Assembly: GCA_017792465.1 (NCBI GenBank)
Contig: CP051234.1
Location: forward strand, 2,446,001 to 2,510,000
DNA length: 64,000 bases
Reading direction: 5' to 3'
Source: Filomicrobium sp.
GTDB lineage: Bacteria > Pseudomonadota > Alphaproteobacteria > Rhizobiales > Hyphomicrobiaceae
The notes under the pieces were generated by a model. It made no database searches. It had not been told where the DNA came from and was given only the letters and a program-made list of their open reading frames with translations. Shown here piece by piece: positions 7,850 through 17,048 of this stretch (its first letter is position 1; the number at the start of each line of letters is the position of its first letter). The position numbers were made by a program, and so were the translations under genes.

Positions 7850-9529
7850 ATGGGCCGCATTTCCATTGTCGCAAAGAGCGCCGCTGCGTTTCTTTTTCTC
7901 ACCGCTGTCTGCATCTGCGGAGCCTTCATTGTCTATTCCAAGGTCAATGTCGCTCACGAAACACTTGCGTCGAGCATGCGGATTGGTAGCTATGTCAAGC
8001 AGGCTGATGATTTAGCGTTCCGCATCCGCGGACAGGCTGGCGCGCTGCGCAAGTTCCTTCTTACTGGCGATCGCGAGTTTTTGAACGTTTACACAGAAGA
8101 GGATGCTGAAATTTCAGATTTGATCGCGGAAGGAAAATCCACGTCTGAAATTTCTCAGTTTGCTCCCGGTCACTACCTTCAAATCGAAACTGACTGGAGA
8201 CACTGGAAAGAGAACTATGCTGATAAGCAAATCAGCCTGATGCGCGTGCCCGAAACCACGGATCTGGCAAAGGCGATCGAAGTGTCCGGAGACGGGCAGG
8301 CTGAGCTTGACAATGTCCTTGAAAACCAGGATTCGCTGCTCGCCTACTTGCGCGACAGACAGGCTGACTTCGCGAAGGCAGAAGACAGCGCGTTGCAGAC
8401 TGTCAGCATCGCTGCCGTCGTCAGCTCTGCCATCGTTGCGGTTGCGTCATTGCTGATGGGTTGCGCTTTCTTCTTTGGAATTTCGCGCCCGCTGCAGCAG
8501 TCGGCCAGCCTGACCATGCAGCTCGCCAACGGTGACACCTCTGTCGATCCAGGCAAAATCGATCGGACCGACGAAATCGGGCAGATCAATTCCGCATTGG
8601 CCGCCTTCCGGGAAAACCTGATCCATACGCGCCAAATCGAGTTGCAAGCCGAAGAGGAGCGTAAGAAGAACGAGGCTCAGCGTCGCCAGGATATGGAGCG
8701 TCTGGCACAAGAGTTCGAATCTGCGGTCCTGACGCTTTCGTCCGAAATCATCAACGCCACCGGCGAACTGAACGGCACCTCGGAAGCACTGCAGTCGCTG
8801 TCATCGGATGGCTCCAAGCAGTCGGTTGCCTGCTCGGCAGCTGCTGAGCAAGTCAGCAACAACATCCAGTCCGTTGCGAGTGCGACTGAACAGCTCTCTG
8901 CCTCGATCCGCGAGATTACCCGTCAAACGCAATGTTCATCGGATATCGCTACGGATGCTGCGCAGAGTGTCCAGCAGGCCAACAACGCTGTTGAATCTCT
9001 CAAGGCTGTCGTCGGCAGCATCGGTGAAGTCACCGCGCTCATCAACGACATCGCCCAGCAGACCAACCTGCTTTCGCTTAACGCCACCATAGAAGCGGCG
9101 CGGGCGGGAGAAGCTGGCAAGGGCTTTGCCGTCGTCGCCTCGGAAGTCAAGACGCTTGCCGAACAGACGGCCAAGGCGACCGGCGAAATCGGCTCCAAGA
9201 TCTCTGAAATGCAGGCGGCAACCGAAGTCGCCTTCCAGGCGACGCTGTCGATCGAAGAGAAGGTCGGAGCGATTGCTTCCAACGCTGCAAGTGTCGCCTC
9301 GGCTACCGACGAGCAGATGGACGCGACGCAAGAGATTGCACGCAACATTTCAGATGTGGCAAACGGCACCGAAGAAGTCAGCTCGGCGATCGGCAAAGTC
9401 AGCCAGTCCGCCGACAAGACCGGAACTGCGAGTACAAATATGCGCCGTTCCGTCGAAGGTGTCGCCGAACGTGCGGTGAAACTGCGCAGCGCGATGGAGA
9501 ACTTCCTCTCCAAGGTTCGCGCCGCTTAA
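7850..9529 (+). CDS. Methyl-accepting chemotaxis protein
   Basis: 559 residues: TM1 about 8-31, a helical periplasmic domain about 32-186 resembling CHASE3/four-helix-bundle sensors ([24 protein letters not shown]), TM2 about 187-211, HAMP about 211-265 ([18 protein letters not shown]), and the signalling domain about 300-550 with tip [20 protein letters not shown]. It is the membrane receptor of a two-gene unit with the secreted sensor protein just upstream. No CheB/CheR-binding pentapeptide is seen at the C-terminus (FLSKVRAA). Confidence 0.93.
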   Translation: MGRISIVAKSAAAFLFLTAVCICGAFIVYSKVNVAHETLASSMRIGSYVKQADDLAFRIRGQAGALRKFLLTGDREFLNVYTEEDAEISDLIAEGKSTSEISQFAPGHYLQIETDWRHWKENYADKQISLMRVPETTDLAKAIEVSGDGQAELDNVLENQDSLLAYLRDRQADFAKAEDSALQTVSIAAVVSSAIVAVASLLMGCAFFFGISRPLQQSASLTMQLANGDTSVDPGKIDRTDEIGQINSALAAFRENLIHTRQIELQAEEERKKNEAQRRQDMERLAQEFESAVLTLSSEIINATGELNGTSEALQSLSSDGSKQSVACSAAAEQVSNNIQSVASATEQLSASIREITRQTQCSSDIATDAAQSVQQANNAVESLKAVVGSIGEVTALINDIAQQTNLLSLNATIEAARAGEAGKGFAVVASEVKTLAEQTAKATGEIGSKISEMQAATEVAFQATLSIEEKVGAIASNAASVASATDEQMDATQEIARNISDVANGTEEVSSAIGKVSQSADKTGTASTNMRRSVEGVAERAVKLRSAMENFLSKVRAA

Positions 9530-9791
9530 ACAGAAGCCGAACCGTTCGTCAAAATTTTCCGCGTGGCGTTTGCCTTCTCTCAAGAGGCAGTGCCGCGCGG
9601 AAGTGTTTCAGGGCTCTGCTGCCCCCTTCCTCTGCCTCCCCCTTGCCCTCGCATATTGCCGCCGGGATATCCGCCCAATTCGTAAGCGTTGCGTTCTTGG
9701 GCCTGTAAAACCGTTCACAGGTTCGCACAACATGTTCTAGTCTCGCCTGCGACGATCCGATGTCTCGGGGTCCGATGTCTTTGGGGGGAGC

Positions 9792-11183
9792 ATGAACGCC
9801 ACGCTGATCGGCATCTGCTGCTACGTCGCCATACAGTTCGCCATCGGGATCTGGGTGGCGCAGCGGGTCAAGGCGGAAAGCGACTATATTCTCGCCGGCC
9901 GCAACGTTGGGACGGCGTTTGCCGCGGTCTCGGTCTTCGCGACGTGGTTTGGCGCCGAAACCGTGATGGGGTCTGCGGGCAGCGTCTATTCCGATGGCCT
10001 ATCGGGTGCGCAAGGTGAGCCGTTCGCCTATGGGCTTTCCATCGTATTGATGGGCTTGCTGTTTGCCGCACCGCTGCGGCGGCGAGGTTTGACAACATTC
10101 GCGGATCTTTTTTCAGAACGCTTCGGTGCGGGCGCTGAGCGCCTCGCAGTGCTGCTGCTGGTCCCCGGTTCGATCCTCTGGGCGGCGGCCCAGATCCGCG
10201 GCTTCGGCCAGATTTTCAGTTCGGCCGCGGGCGTCGAGGTGACGACCGGCATTGCCGTCGCGTTTCTTGCGGTGGTGACCTATACGATGATCGGCGGATT
10301 GCTGGCGGACATCTACACCGACTTCGTGCAGGGTCTTGCGATTGTCGCAGGACTTTTGGCGCTATTTGTTTTCGTGATCATCAACACAGGTTCGCCGATA
10401 GATGCGCTCGCCAATGTCGAGGCCCAGCGCTTCTCGATTATGGCCGCCGAACAGACGCCATTGGAATTCATCGAGCAATGGGCGGTGCCGATCTGCGGGT
10501 CATTGGTGGCGCTGGAACTCATTTCGCGACTGCTTGCCTGCCGGACACCTGAGATTGCTCAACGGGCCAGCTATTTTGGCGGAAGCGCCTACATCATGGT
10601 TGCTCTTATTCCCGTCTACCTCGGGCTCGTCGGGACCTCCCTATTGCCCAATCTGGAGGAATCCGAGCAGCTCATTCCGCAGTTGGCGCAGACCTATCTG
10701 CCGACCTTCTTCTACGTCATGTTTATCGGGGCTTTGATCTCTGCCATTCTATCGACGGTCGATTCAGCTTTGCTGGCGTGCTCGGCGATGGTCTCGCACA
10801 ACCTGGTGCAACATATCCGTCCCATCAAAAGTGAGCGGGCCAAGGTTTGGGCGGCTCGTCTAGGTGTTGCGGGTCTTGGCACGTTGGCATTTGTTTTGGC
10901 GCTGTCGTCGGAAAGCATCGGCGACCTCGTCGAACTGGCTTCGGCATTTGGAACCGCGGGCATTTTCGTCGTCACGGTTTTTGCCTTGTTCACAAATATC
11001 GGTGGGCCGCTCAGCGCCTATGTGACGATGGCGACCGGCGCATTTGTGTGGGCGGTCTCTGGCCCTTTGCTGTTTGACTTGACAGCGCCTTATACCTCGG
11101 GCGTCGTTGCGGCAGCATTGACCTATCCGCTGGTTGCTCTCGTCGAGCGACGGCTGGAAGGTCAGCAACAAGAGCGGTCGTAA
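9792..11183 (+). CDS. Sodium:solute symporter (SSS family)
   Basis: 463 residues, almost entirely hydrophobic, with about 13 membrane helices. AGRNVGTAFAAVSVFATWFGAETVMG (N-terminal helices) and SAILSTVDSALLACSAMVSHNLVQH (around residues 315-340) are hallmark segments of the SSS/LeuT-fold family (proline, pantothenate, acetate symporters). It imports an organic solute with Na+; the substrate cannot be told from sequence. It may be co-transcribed with the cupin gene 61 bases downstream. Confidence 0.88.
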   Translation: MNATLIGICCYVAIQFAIGIWVAQRVKAESDYILAGRNVGTAFAAVSVFATWFGAETVMGSAGSVYSDGLSGAQGEPFAYGLSIVLMGLLFAAPLRRRGLTTFADLFSERFGAGAERLAVLLLVPGSILWAAAQIRGFGQIFSSAAGVEVTTGIAVAFLAVVTYTMIGGLLADIYTDFVQGLAIVAGLLALFVFVIINTGSPIDALANVEAQRFSIMAAEQTPLEFIEQWAVPICGSLVALELISRLLACRTPEIAQRASYFGGSAYIMVALIPVYLGLVGTSLLPNLEESEQLIPQLAQTYLPTFFYVMFIGALISAILSTVDSALLACSAMVSHNLVQHIRPIKSERAKVWAARLGVAGLGTLAFVLALSSESIGDLVELASAFGTAGIFVVTVFALFTNIGGPLSAYVTMATGAFVWAVSGPLLFDLTAPYTSGVVAAALTYPLVALVERRLEGQQQERS

Positions 11184-11244
11184 CGCTGCAGCGTCTTTTC
11201 GCAACTCCTGCCTGCGCCGGCTGCCATTCAACGAGGAGTGCTTC

Positions 11245-11658
11245 ATGGGATCTGATGCTGAAAGAGCCAAGGTGATTGCACCTGGAGCCACCTATGTCGG
11301 CCAGCAGGGCTTTACGTATCAGGCTGGCGTCTCGCGCGGCACTGTCGGCGAAACCGACGTCTGCATGAACGTGCTGCCGATGCCGCCTGGCGCGCGCGCG
11401 AAATCGCATTACCACAAGGGCATCGACACGATTGCATATCTCCTGGAGGGGCGGTGTTCGGTCTATTGGGGAGACCGGCTCGAACATCGCGCCGAACTCA
11501 AGCCGGGCGAACAAATGTTTATGCCGCGCGACGTCCCGCATGCGCCGCTCAACGACAGTGGCGCGCCGTGCACGTGGATCGTCGTTCATTCTTCAGGCGA
11601 TGACCAGGACGACATCATCATGACGCCTGAACTCGACGCGCTCTTGCCGGACGCCTGA
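11245..11658 (+). CDS. Single-domain cupin protein
   Basis: 137 residues from ATG at 11245, with GAGGAG upstream; an in-frame extension back to 11134 overlaps the symporter gene and is unlikely. Cupin motif 1 is in SHYHKGIDTIAYLLEG and motif 2 in PGEQMFMPRDVPHAPLN, giving a conserved beta-barrel with probable metal-binding His residues. Such proteins include sugar-phosphate isomerases, dioxygenases and binding proteins; I cannot choose. It follows the SSS symporter, so action on the imported solute is possible. Confidence 0.8.
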   Translation: MGSDAERAKVIAPGATYVGQQGFTYQAGVSRGTVGETDVCMNVLPMPPGARAKSHYHKGIDTIAYLLEGRCSVYWGDRLEHRAELKPGEQMFMPRDVPHAPLNDSGAPCTWIVVHSSGDDQDDIIMTPELDALLPDA

Positions 11659-11814
11659 GGACGGTCGCGCGCGCCAGCCGCCGCCTCACAGGTTCGTTAT
11701 CGCAACGCTTTTTGGGCTGATCCCACCGGAACAGCCAATGTTCCTTTTTGCTTGCACATGTCTGCCGCCGTCTATCGACGGGCAACAAAAAAAAGCAAAC
11801 CCAAGGAACTGATC

Positions 11815-12633
11815 ATGAGCACCACCCTTAATCCTGTCTACGATGCGCTAAAGGCCAAACAGCAAACGGCCTGGGCATCTGGCGACTATGCAATCGTCGG
11901 GACGACTTTGCAGATTGTCGGCGAGCAGCTTTGCGAAACCATCGACCTCAAACCCGGATCGAAGGTTCTCGATGTCGCTGCCGGCAATGGCAACGCGACG
12001 CTGGCAGCTGCGCGGCGTTTTTGCGACGTCACCTCGACTGACTACGTGCCGGTACTGTTGGAGAAAGCGCGCGCGCGTGCCGAAGCCGAAGGCACAGCCG
12101 TCAACTTCCAGATCGCTGATGCCGAAAACCTTCCCTTCGCCGACAACAGCTTCGATGTCGTCATGTCGACATTTGGCGTGATGTTCACGCCTGACCAGGA
12201 GATGGCGGCATCCGAGATGATGCGCGTCGTGCGGCCTGGCGGAAAGATCGCACTGGCCAACTGGACGCCGGAAAGCTTCATCGGCCGGGTCTTCAAGACG
12301 ATCGGCAAATACCTGCCGCCTCCGGGCGGCGTCAATTCGCCGGCGCTTTGGGGCACGCGCGCGCGGCTTGGCGAGTTCTACGCCGCAACCGCCAAGTCGA
12401 TCACTCTCACACCTCAGACCTTCATGTTCCGCTATCGCTCTGCGGATCATTTCATGGATGTGTTCCGCACCTATTACGGGCCGACGCACAAAGCCTTCCT
12501 GGCTCTCGATCAAGAGGGACAAGCAGGTCTCGATGCGGACCTGCGCGCGCTTCTCGCTGAGATGAATACGGCAAGCGACGGCACAATTGTTGTTCCAGGT
12601 GCTTATGTCGATGCGGTGATCGAGAAAGCCTGA
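11815..12633 (+). CDS. Class I SAM-dependent methyltransferase
   Basis: 272 residues from ATG at 11815 (MSTTLNPVYDALK), which has AAGGAA upstream; the ATG at 11752 is less likely. Rossmann motif I is VLDVAAGNG, followed by TSTDYVPVLLEKA (motif II), ADAENLPFADNSFDVV and RVVRPGGKIALANW. This is the UbiE/Methyltransf_11 pattern with an added C-terminal region of about 90 residues. The substrate is unknown; it is not the ubiquinone enzyme, which is at 39760. Confidence 0.85.
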   Translation: MSTTLNPVYDALKAKQQTAWASGDYAIVGTTLQIVGEQLCETIDLKPGSKVLDVAAGNGNATLAAARRFCDVTSTDYVPVLLEKARARAEAEGTAVNFQIADAENLPFADNSFDVVMSTFGVMFTPDQEMAASEMMRVVRPGGKIALANWTPESFIGRVFKTIGKYLPPPGGVNSPALWGTRARLGEFYAATAKSITLTPQTFMFRYRSADHFMDVFRTYYGPTHKAFLALDQEGQAGLDADLRALLAEMNTASDGTIVVPGAYVDAVIEKA

Positions 12634-12672
12634 TTTCTGACGTGGAGAGCTTGCATAAACGGCAAAACAAAA

Positions 12673-12706
12673 CGACGTGCGCCCGGTGTCGTCCCGGCGC
12701 ACGTCG
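12673..12706 (-). terminator. Terminator of the cytochrome c gene
   Basis: Eleven-base perfect stem CGACGTGCGCC / GGCGCACGTCG; on the minus strand the stem is followed by TTTTGTTTTG. It sits between the convergent methyltransferase and cytochrome c genes and may act in both directions. Confidence 0.75.
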
Positions 12707-12804
12707 CACTTATTTATTCTGGCACCGCGCGAGGCCGGATCGGGCGTCGGTCGGTGCACCTGTTTCGCTCAGAGAGTTCGGACCTGCGGATGCGGCCGGA
12801 TTCC

Positions 12805-13215
12805 TCAGTGCTCCTGCAGCGTCTTCAGGTGTTCGATGATCGCCTTGATGCGAACGTCTGCCGGGTCATAGCCGCGCTTGCCTTCGGAGCGTTGGAAGCG
12901 CTCCCAGAACTTCGGCATCTGGAATGATTGGTGGCCCATGACATCGCCAGCTCCCGAGATGATCTCGAAGACTTTTTCTTCGGGAAAGACACCAAGGTTG
13001 TGCTTGGCGATCTGCGTCAGGTCGGCCGGTGGCTTGATGAGCGCCGAAGCCAACGGGCCTTTGCCGCGGCCGTCCTGGCCATGGCATTCGGCGCAGTTCC
13101 AAACGTATTCGTCTCTGCCGCTGACGACGGGAGACTGATCGGCCTCCTCGGCGATAGCGGGAGCCGACCAATAGGCGACGGTCAAAAAAAGGATCGCGAA
13201 GCTCTTCCAGGGCAT
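12805..13215 (-). CDS. Periplasmic class I c-type cytochrome
   Basis: 136 residues. A signal peptide (1-22, ending APAIAEE) precedes one haem motif CAECH at 41-45. The likely distal ligand is Met100 in SFQMPKF. The size and the GQDGRGKGPLA context fit small electron-transfer cytochromes of the cytochrome_CBB3/c4-like group. The partner is unknown. The short spacer to the preceding methyltransferase holds a strong hairpin. The upstream spacer (13216-13443) is shared with the divergent ABM-like gene. Confidence 0.87.
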   Translation of the reverse strand: MPWKSFAILFLTVAYWSAPAIAEEADQSPVVSGRDEYVWNCAECHGQDGRGKGPLASALIKPPADLTQIAKHNLGVFPEEKVFEIISGAGDVMGHQSFQMPKFWERFQRSEGKRGYDPADVRIKAIIEHLKTLQEH

Positions 13216-13443
13216 TCATACCTCCTGTTGAATTTGTTTGGAGTCTGCCTGAGGGCCCATCGAGATCAATGATTTTGGTCAAAGTATCGGAACTGCTGCT
13301 GGCGGGCGCGTGGTTAAGCCGCTTGGAACATGCTGCAGACGCGCAAAATCCAGATTGTTCGGTTGACTGACACATGCCAAGCTTGCCGCGTTTTAATCGC
13401 GCGCGCTGAATTCAACGGCGCCAATTTGATAGGGAGACGCCCC

Positions 13444-13731
13444 ATGCATGTCCGCGTCACGAAATATAAAATGAAGCCGGAAGCGATTGAAGAAGCCACC
13501 GCAATGCTCGAAAAGATGAAGGGTCAGATTATGGCCCTTCCTGGGATGAAACAGTTCATCAACTCGATTAACGCCGACGGCTCAGGCTGTGTCATCGCGG
13601 TCAACGAAAGCCGCGAGCAGGCGACCGCCAACGAGCCGGCCTCAAAGGGAATTTGGGCGCTTTATTCCGACCACCTCGCTGTGGAGCCGGAAACCCAAGG
13701 GTTCGATGTCGTCGTCAATTGGAGCAACTGA
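13444..13731 (+). CDS. Small dimeric alpha/beta-barrel (ABM-like) protein
   Basis: 95 residues from ATG at 13444, with GGGAG upstream; the longer frame to 13330 has no good signal. MHVRVTKYKMKPEAIEEATAMLEKMKGQIMALPGMKQFI has the beta-alpha pattern of the antibiotic biosynthesis monooxygenase / stress-response barrel superfamily, ending in GFDVVVNW. Members are small oxygenases or stress proteins, often dimeric. No function can be assigned. Confidence 0.65.
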   Translation: MHVRVTKYKMKPEAIEEATAMLEKMKGQIMALPGMKQFINSINADGSGCVIAVNESREQATANEPASKGIWALYSDHLAVEPETQGFDVVVNWSN

Positions 13732-13904
13732 TATCGGCAGGTGTTTGCCAAAGCCGTTCCCTTCGTGCATTTGAGCGTGCTCAGAGGACGAGATCGTTTG
13801 TGCCGGGCGCCAAAATATCTCCTGCGTGAAGACGATCCGGGCTGAGTTCGATTGGCTTGGGGGCGAAGGGTGCTCGACGACATGACAAAGAGGTCTCCAC
13901 GCAG

Positions 13905-14378
13905 ATGTCTGAAGCGTTGACGGTGCTGACAGTTGTCGGCGGATTTGCGATCGCTTTCCCGTTGATATGGATCTTGGTGTTGAACCTCATTGCCAGGCTC
14001 GGCGGCTGGGCTGGCCTCGCTGAGGCATTTCCAGCTCGCGGAGACCCGCGCGGCGATCATTTTTCCTGGCGGAGTGGCACCGTCGGCTGGTTCGGCAGCT
14101 ATCGCAACGTGCTCGAAGTCTGGGTGTCTCCCAGCGGTCTGTGGCTCCGTCCGGTCATGATATTTCGCGCCGGTCACAAACCGATGATGGTCCCCTGGTC
14201 GGCGGTGCAAGAAGCGAGAACGCGCAAATTGATTATTTTGGTCGAGAGCCGGATCGTCGTGCGCCGCCCCGGCGGGACAACGACGTTGACTCTTTCGGGC
14301 GAGGACATCGCGAAAAGCATTGCTCGGCATGCGCCGTCAAAAATCTTGGATGCTGACGGTGAACATGGCCGCCGCTAG
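13905..14378 (+). CDS. Membrane-anchored protein of unknown function
   Basis: 157 residues from ATG at 13905; a TTG at 13857 is an in-frame alternative. One N-terminal hydrophobic helix (about 4-29) is followed by a soluble domain rich in beta-strands: VLEVWVSPSGLWLRPVM, HKPMMVPWSAVQEA, KLIILVESRIVVRRPGG. This resembles PH-like or small envelope domains that I cannot name. It is convergent with the hydrolase gene at 14423. Confidence 0.6.
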   Translation: MSEALTVLTVVGGFAIAFPLIWILVLNLIARLGGWAGLAEAFPARGDPRGDHFSWRSGTVGWFGSYRNVLEVWVSPSGLWLRPVMIFRAGHKPMMVPWSAVQEARTRKLIILVESRIVVRRPGGTTTLTLSGEDIAKSIARHAPSKILDADGEHGRR

Positions 14379-14422
14379 CGCGGTCGGTCGTCGAGCTGGC
14401 CGCGGCTCCGTCAGCAGCTCGA

Positions 14423-15460
14423 TTACTTGGCGAATTGGTGAGCTCGTTGCAGGATGTCTGCGATTGGATTTTCCCGCCAGGCCGCATTGACGTATTGCCG
14501 ATGCTTGGCATGGCTGGTTGCCAGAAAGACGACCGAGCCCTTCTCGAGTTCGGGTGCCAGAAACTCTGCCGTCGCAATCGAGTCGTCTTCGAGCGACTGG
14601 CGCAGGCGGGCATTCTTGGCAGCCGTGTAGCCGGTATAGGAACTGACGAAAAATCCGGAGCGATTGCTTGTCAGCCAGTTTTCGAAGGTCGGCATTTCAC
14701 CGTAGAGGCCGTCCAGCAAAACGACCCCGCGCACCCGGTCGCCCAGCCGACCGCGCCGCAAGCAGTTCGCGGCAGCTAAGTATCCGCCGCTGTAGCCGAC
14801 AATGACGATCGGCAATTGGGCGAACTTTGCGCGCGCGCCCTTGCCGCCAAGCATTTCGGCCAGATGGCCCGAGGCCTCGTCCAACAGGCGGCGACACCCG
14901 CCGGTCTGCCATAACTTTCCGATACTTGAATCAGCGGCGTCGAACGCCAGCTGAGGGGCCACCAGGACAGCATTAATGCCGGAGCGCGAGATCTGTTCGG
15001 CGACGCGCTGGCGCTTGAGGACGTCGCGCTTCAAGGTTGCCCCATGGCCATGGAAGAACAGGACCACGAGCCCGGGCCGGCGAATGTCGAACCCCTTTGG
15101 GACGTGTAGCAGCACCCGGGGGTCGAAATAGGTTTCGTCCTGCCAGTGGACGTTGCCGCTAAAGCTGCGGTGGCCCAATCGGCCATCGGCTGCGACGTTG
15201 AGAAACGGCTGATCGGTTTTGGGGACCGTACCCTCATAGGGAAAAGGGGCGGATTTAAACTCGATAATTTCGGTTTTCGCCCGCCGCATCGGCCTGAGGT
15301 AAGGCTTTGCGAGCTGTGGCTCGGGAATGAAGGGTATGAACTGGGTGAACCAGGCCTGCCGGATCGGCTCAGCAGCGGCTGCCGGCACAAAACTGGACAG
15401 CGCCATGGCCAGGGCCGCAGCCTTGAGCACAACCAGCAAATGGTTCGCGGTCCAGCGCAT
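14423..15460 (-). CDS. Exported alpha/beta hydrolase
   Basis: 345 residues from ATG at 15460, which has GGAAG upstream and opens a clear signal peptide (LLVVLKAAALAMALSSFVPAAAA). The oxyanion-type loop FFHGHGATLKRD and the nucleophile elbow GYSGGY mark an alpha/beta hydrolase. The Asp may be in VVLLDGLYG and the His near the end in TSHAKHRQY. It is probably a secreted or periplasmic esterase or depolymerase-like enzyme; the substrate is unknown. An extended frame to 15523 has no upstream ribosome-binding site. Confidence 0.75.
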   Translation of the reverse strand: MRWTANHLLVVLKAAALAMALSSFVPAAAAEPIRQAWFTQFIPFIPEPQLAKPYLRPMRRAKTEIIEFKSAPFPYEGTVPKTDQPFLNVAADGRLGHRSFSGNVHWQDETYFDPRVLLHVPKGFDIRRPGLVVLFFHGHGATLKRDVLKRQRVAEQISRSGINAVLVAPQLAFDAADSSIGKLWQTGGCRRLLDEASGHLAEMLGGKGARAKFAQLPIVIVGYSGGYLAAANCLRRGRLGDRVRGVVLLDGLYGEMPTFENWLTSNRSGFFVSSYTGYTAAKNARLRQSLEDDSIATAEFLAPELEKGSVVFLATSHAKHRQYVNAAWRENPIADILQRAHQFAK

Positions 15461-15685
15461 CTTCCAGAATCCTAATGTTTGAGAGCGTTTACCAATCACC
15501 GCAATCGGGTCGAATGATGACAAAACGCCGGATCCCGCCCCAATCGGGTCAGGCTTGGATGTGAGCGCATTTTCCAGCTTCCCAGTAACTGTGCCGACGA
15601 ATATAAAGCACGACCGAACTAATAGATTGTAAGCTCCTAGGATCAGGGGCTTTTTGTGGATTTATAGACGGGGACTGAAGCGTAA

Positions 15686-17044
15686 ATGAGCGTTACCGAC
15701 GTTAGCGGCATCCCATCGGCTGGGCCTGGCCGCCAGACCGTCTCTGTCGTCACCGCTACGGCTATTGCCATCGCCGACATGATTGGCGTGGGCGTTTTCA
15801 CCAGCCTTGGCTTCCAGGCGATGGCCATGCCTTCGCCGTTCGCGTTGCTGATGCTTTGGATCGTCGGCGGTATCGTGGCGCTGTGCGGCGCGCTGTCGTA
15901 TGCCGAACTCGCGGCGGCCTTTCCGCGTTCCGGCGGCGAATACAATTTCCTGTCCCGGACCTACCATCCAGCTTTGGGCTTTCTGGCCGGCTGGGTGTCC
16001 ATGACGGTGGGTTTTGCTGCGCCGACCGCACTTGCGGCAATGGCCTTCGGCAGCTACGGGGCGGGTATCGTCCCCGGGGTCTCTCCGCTGGTACTCGCGC
16101 TTGGCGTGACCGCTATCGTGACGGCCGTGCATCTCACGGGAACCCGGCAGGGAAGCGTCTTCCAGAACGTCGGCACTGCGATCAAGATCACTCTCATTCT
16201 CGTCTTGATGATTGCAGGCTTCGCCAGCGGCGGCACCAACCCCGCCGTTTCGTTCGCACCGACCGCGGTCGACCTCAACTACATTTCGAGTGCGCCATTC
16301 GCCATCAGCCTGGTTTTCGTGATGTACGCTTACTCGGGCTGGAACGCGGCGACCTACATCTCAGATGAAATCCAAGATCCGCAACGCAGCGTGCCGCGCT
16401 CGCTGATCGTCTCGACGCTTGTCGTCATGCTGCTTTATACGGGCCTTAACGCGGCCTTCGTCTATTCCACGCCGCTGGAGGATCTCGCCGGCAAGCTCGA
16501 CGTCGCCCTCGTCGTCGGCAAGAACCTGTTTGGCGATATCGGTGGCCGCATGGTCGGCGCGCTCATCTGCATCGGGCTTGTTTCTTCCATCAGCGCGATG
16601 ATGTGGATCGGACCACGAGTGAACGCCGTCATGGGCGAAGACATCGGCACGCTAAAGTGGTTTTCGCAGCGTAACGAAAGCGGGGTTCCGGGCCTGGCGT
16701 TGCTGTTTCAGGCGGGCGTCGTTGTCGTTTTGCTTCTCACTGGCAGCTTTGAAACGGTTCTCGATTTCATCCAGTTCAGCCTGACGCTGTGCTCATTCCT
16801 GGCTGTGCTTGGCGTGATCGTCTTGCGCTTTACAAAGCCCGACCTGCCGCGGCCCTATCGTGTGCCAGGCTATCCGCTGGTGCCGCTTATCTTTCTGGGC
16901 GTCACCGGTTTCATGCTCGTCAATCTCATCACCGAGCGTCCGCTGCAGTCGCTGGCCGGTCTCGCCGTGATGCTTGCCGGTCTCATCGTTTACGCGACCT
17001 CGCCGAAGCAGGTCGCCGCCACCTCCTCGCACGGGAATACCTGA
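15686..17044 (+). CDS. APC-superfamily amino acid permease
   Basis: 452 residues, about 12 membrane helices. IADMIGVGVFTSLGFQA in helix 1 carries the G-x-G-x-F/I substrate-binding break of APC transporters, and ELAAAFPRSGGEYNFL is the conserved helix 2-3 loop. NAATYISDEIQDPQRSVPRSLI is another family signature. It takes up amino acids or related compounds by proton exchange; the substrate is not predictable. The stop is four bases from the next start, so the two genes are coupled. Confidence 0.88.
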   Translation: MSVTDVSGIPSAGPGRQTVSVVTATAIAIADMIGVGVFTSLGFQAMAMPSPFALLMLWIVGGIVALCGALSYAELAAAFPRSGGEYNFLSRTYHPALGFLAGWVSMTVGFAAPTALAAMAFGSYGAGIVPGVSPLVLALGVTAIVTAVHLTGTRQGSVFQNVGTAIKITLILVLMIAGFASGGTNPAVSFAPTAVDLNYISSAPFAISLVFVMYAYSGWNAATYISDEIQDPQRSVPRSLIVSTLVVMLLYTGLNAAFVYSTPLEDLAGKLDVALVVGKNLFGDIGGRMVGALICIGLVSSISAMMWIGPRVNAVMGEDIGTLKWFSQRNESGVPGLALLFQAGVVVVLLLTGSFETVLDFIQFSLTLCSFLAVLGVIVLRFTKPDLPRPYRVPGYPLVPLIFLGVTGFMLVNLITERPLQSLAGLAVMLAGLIVYATSPKQVAATSSHGNT

Positions 17045-17048
17045 TCTC

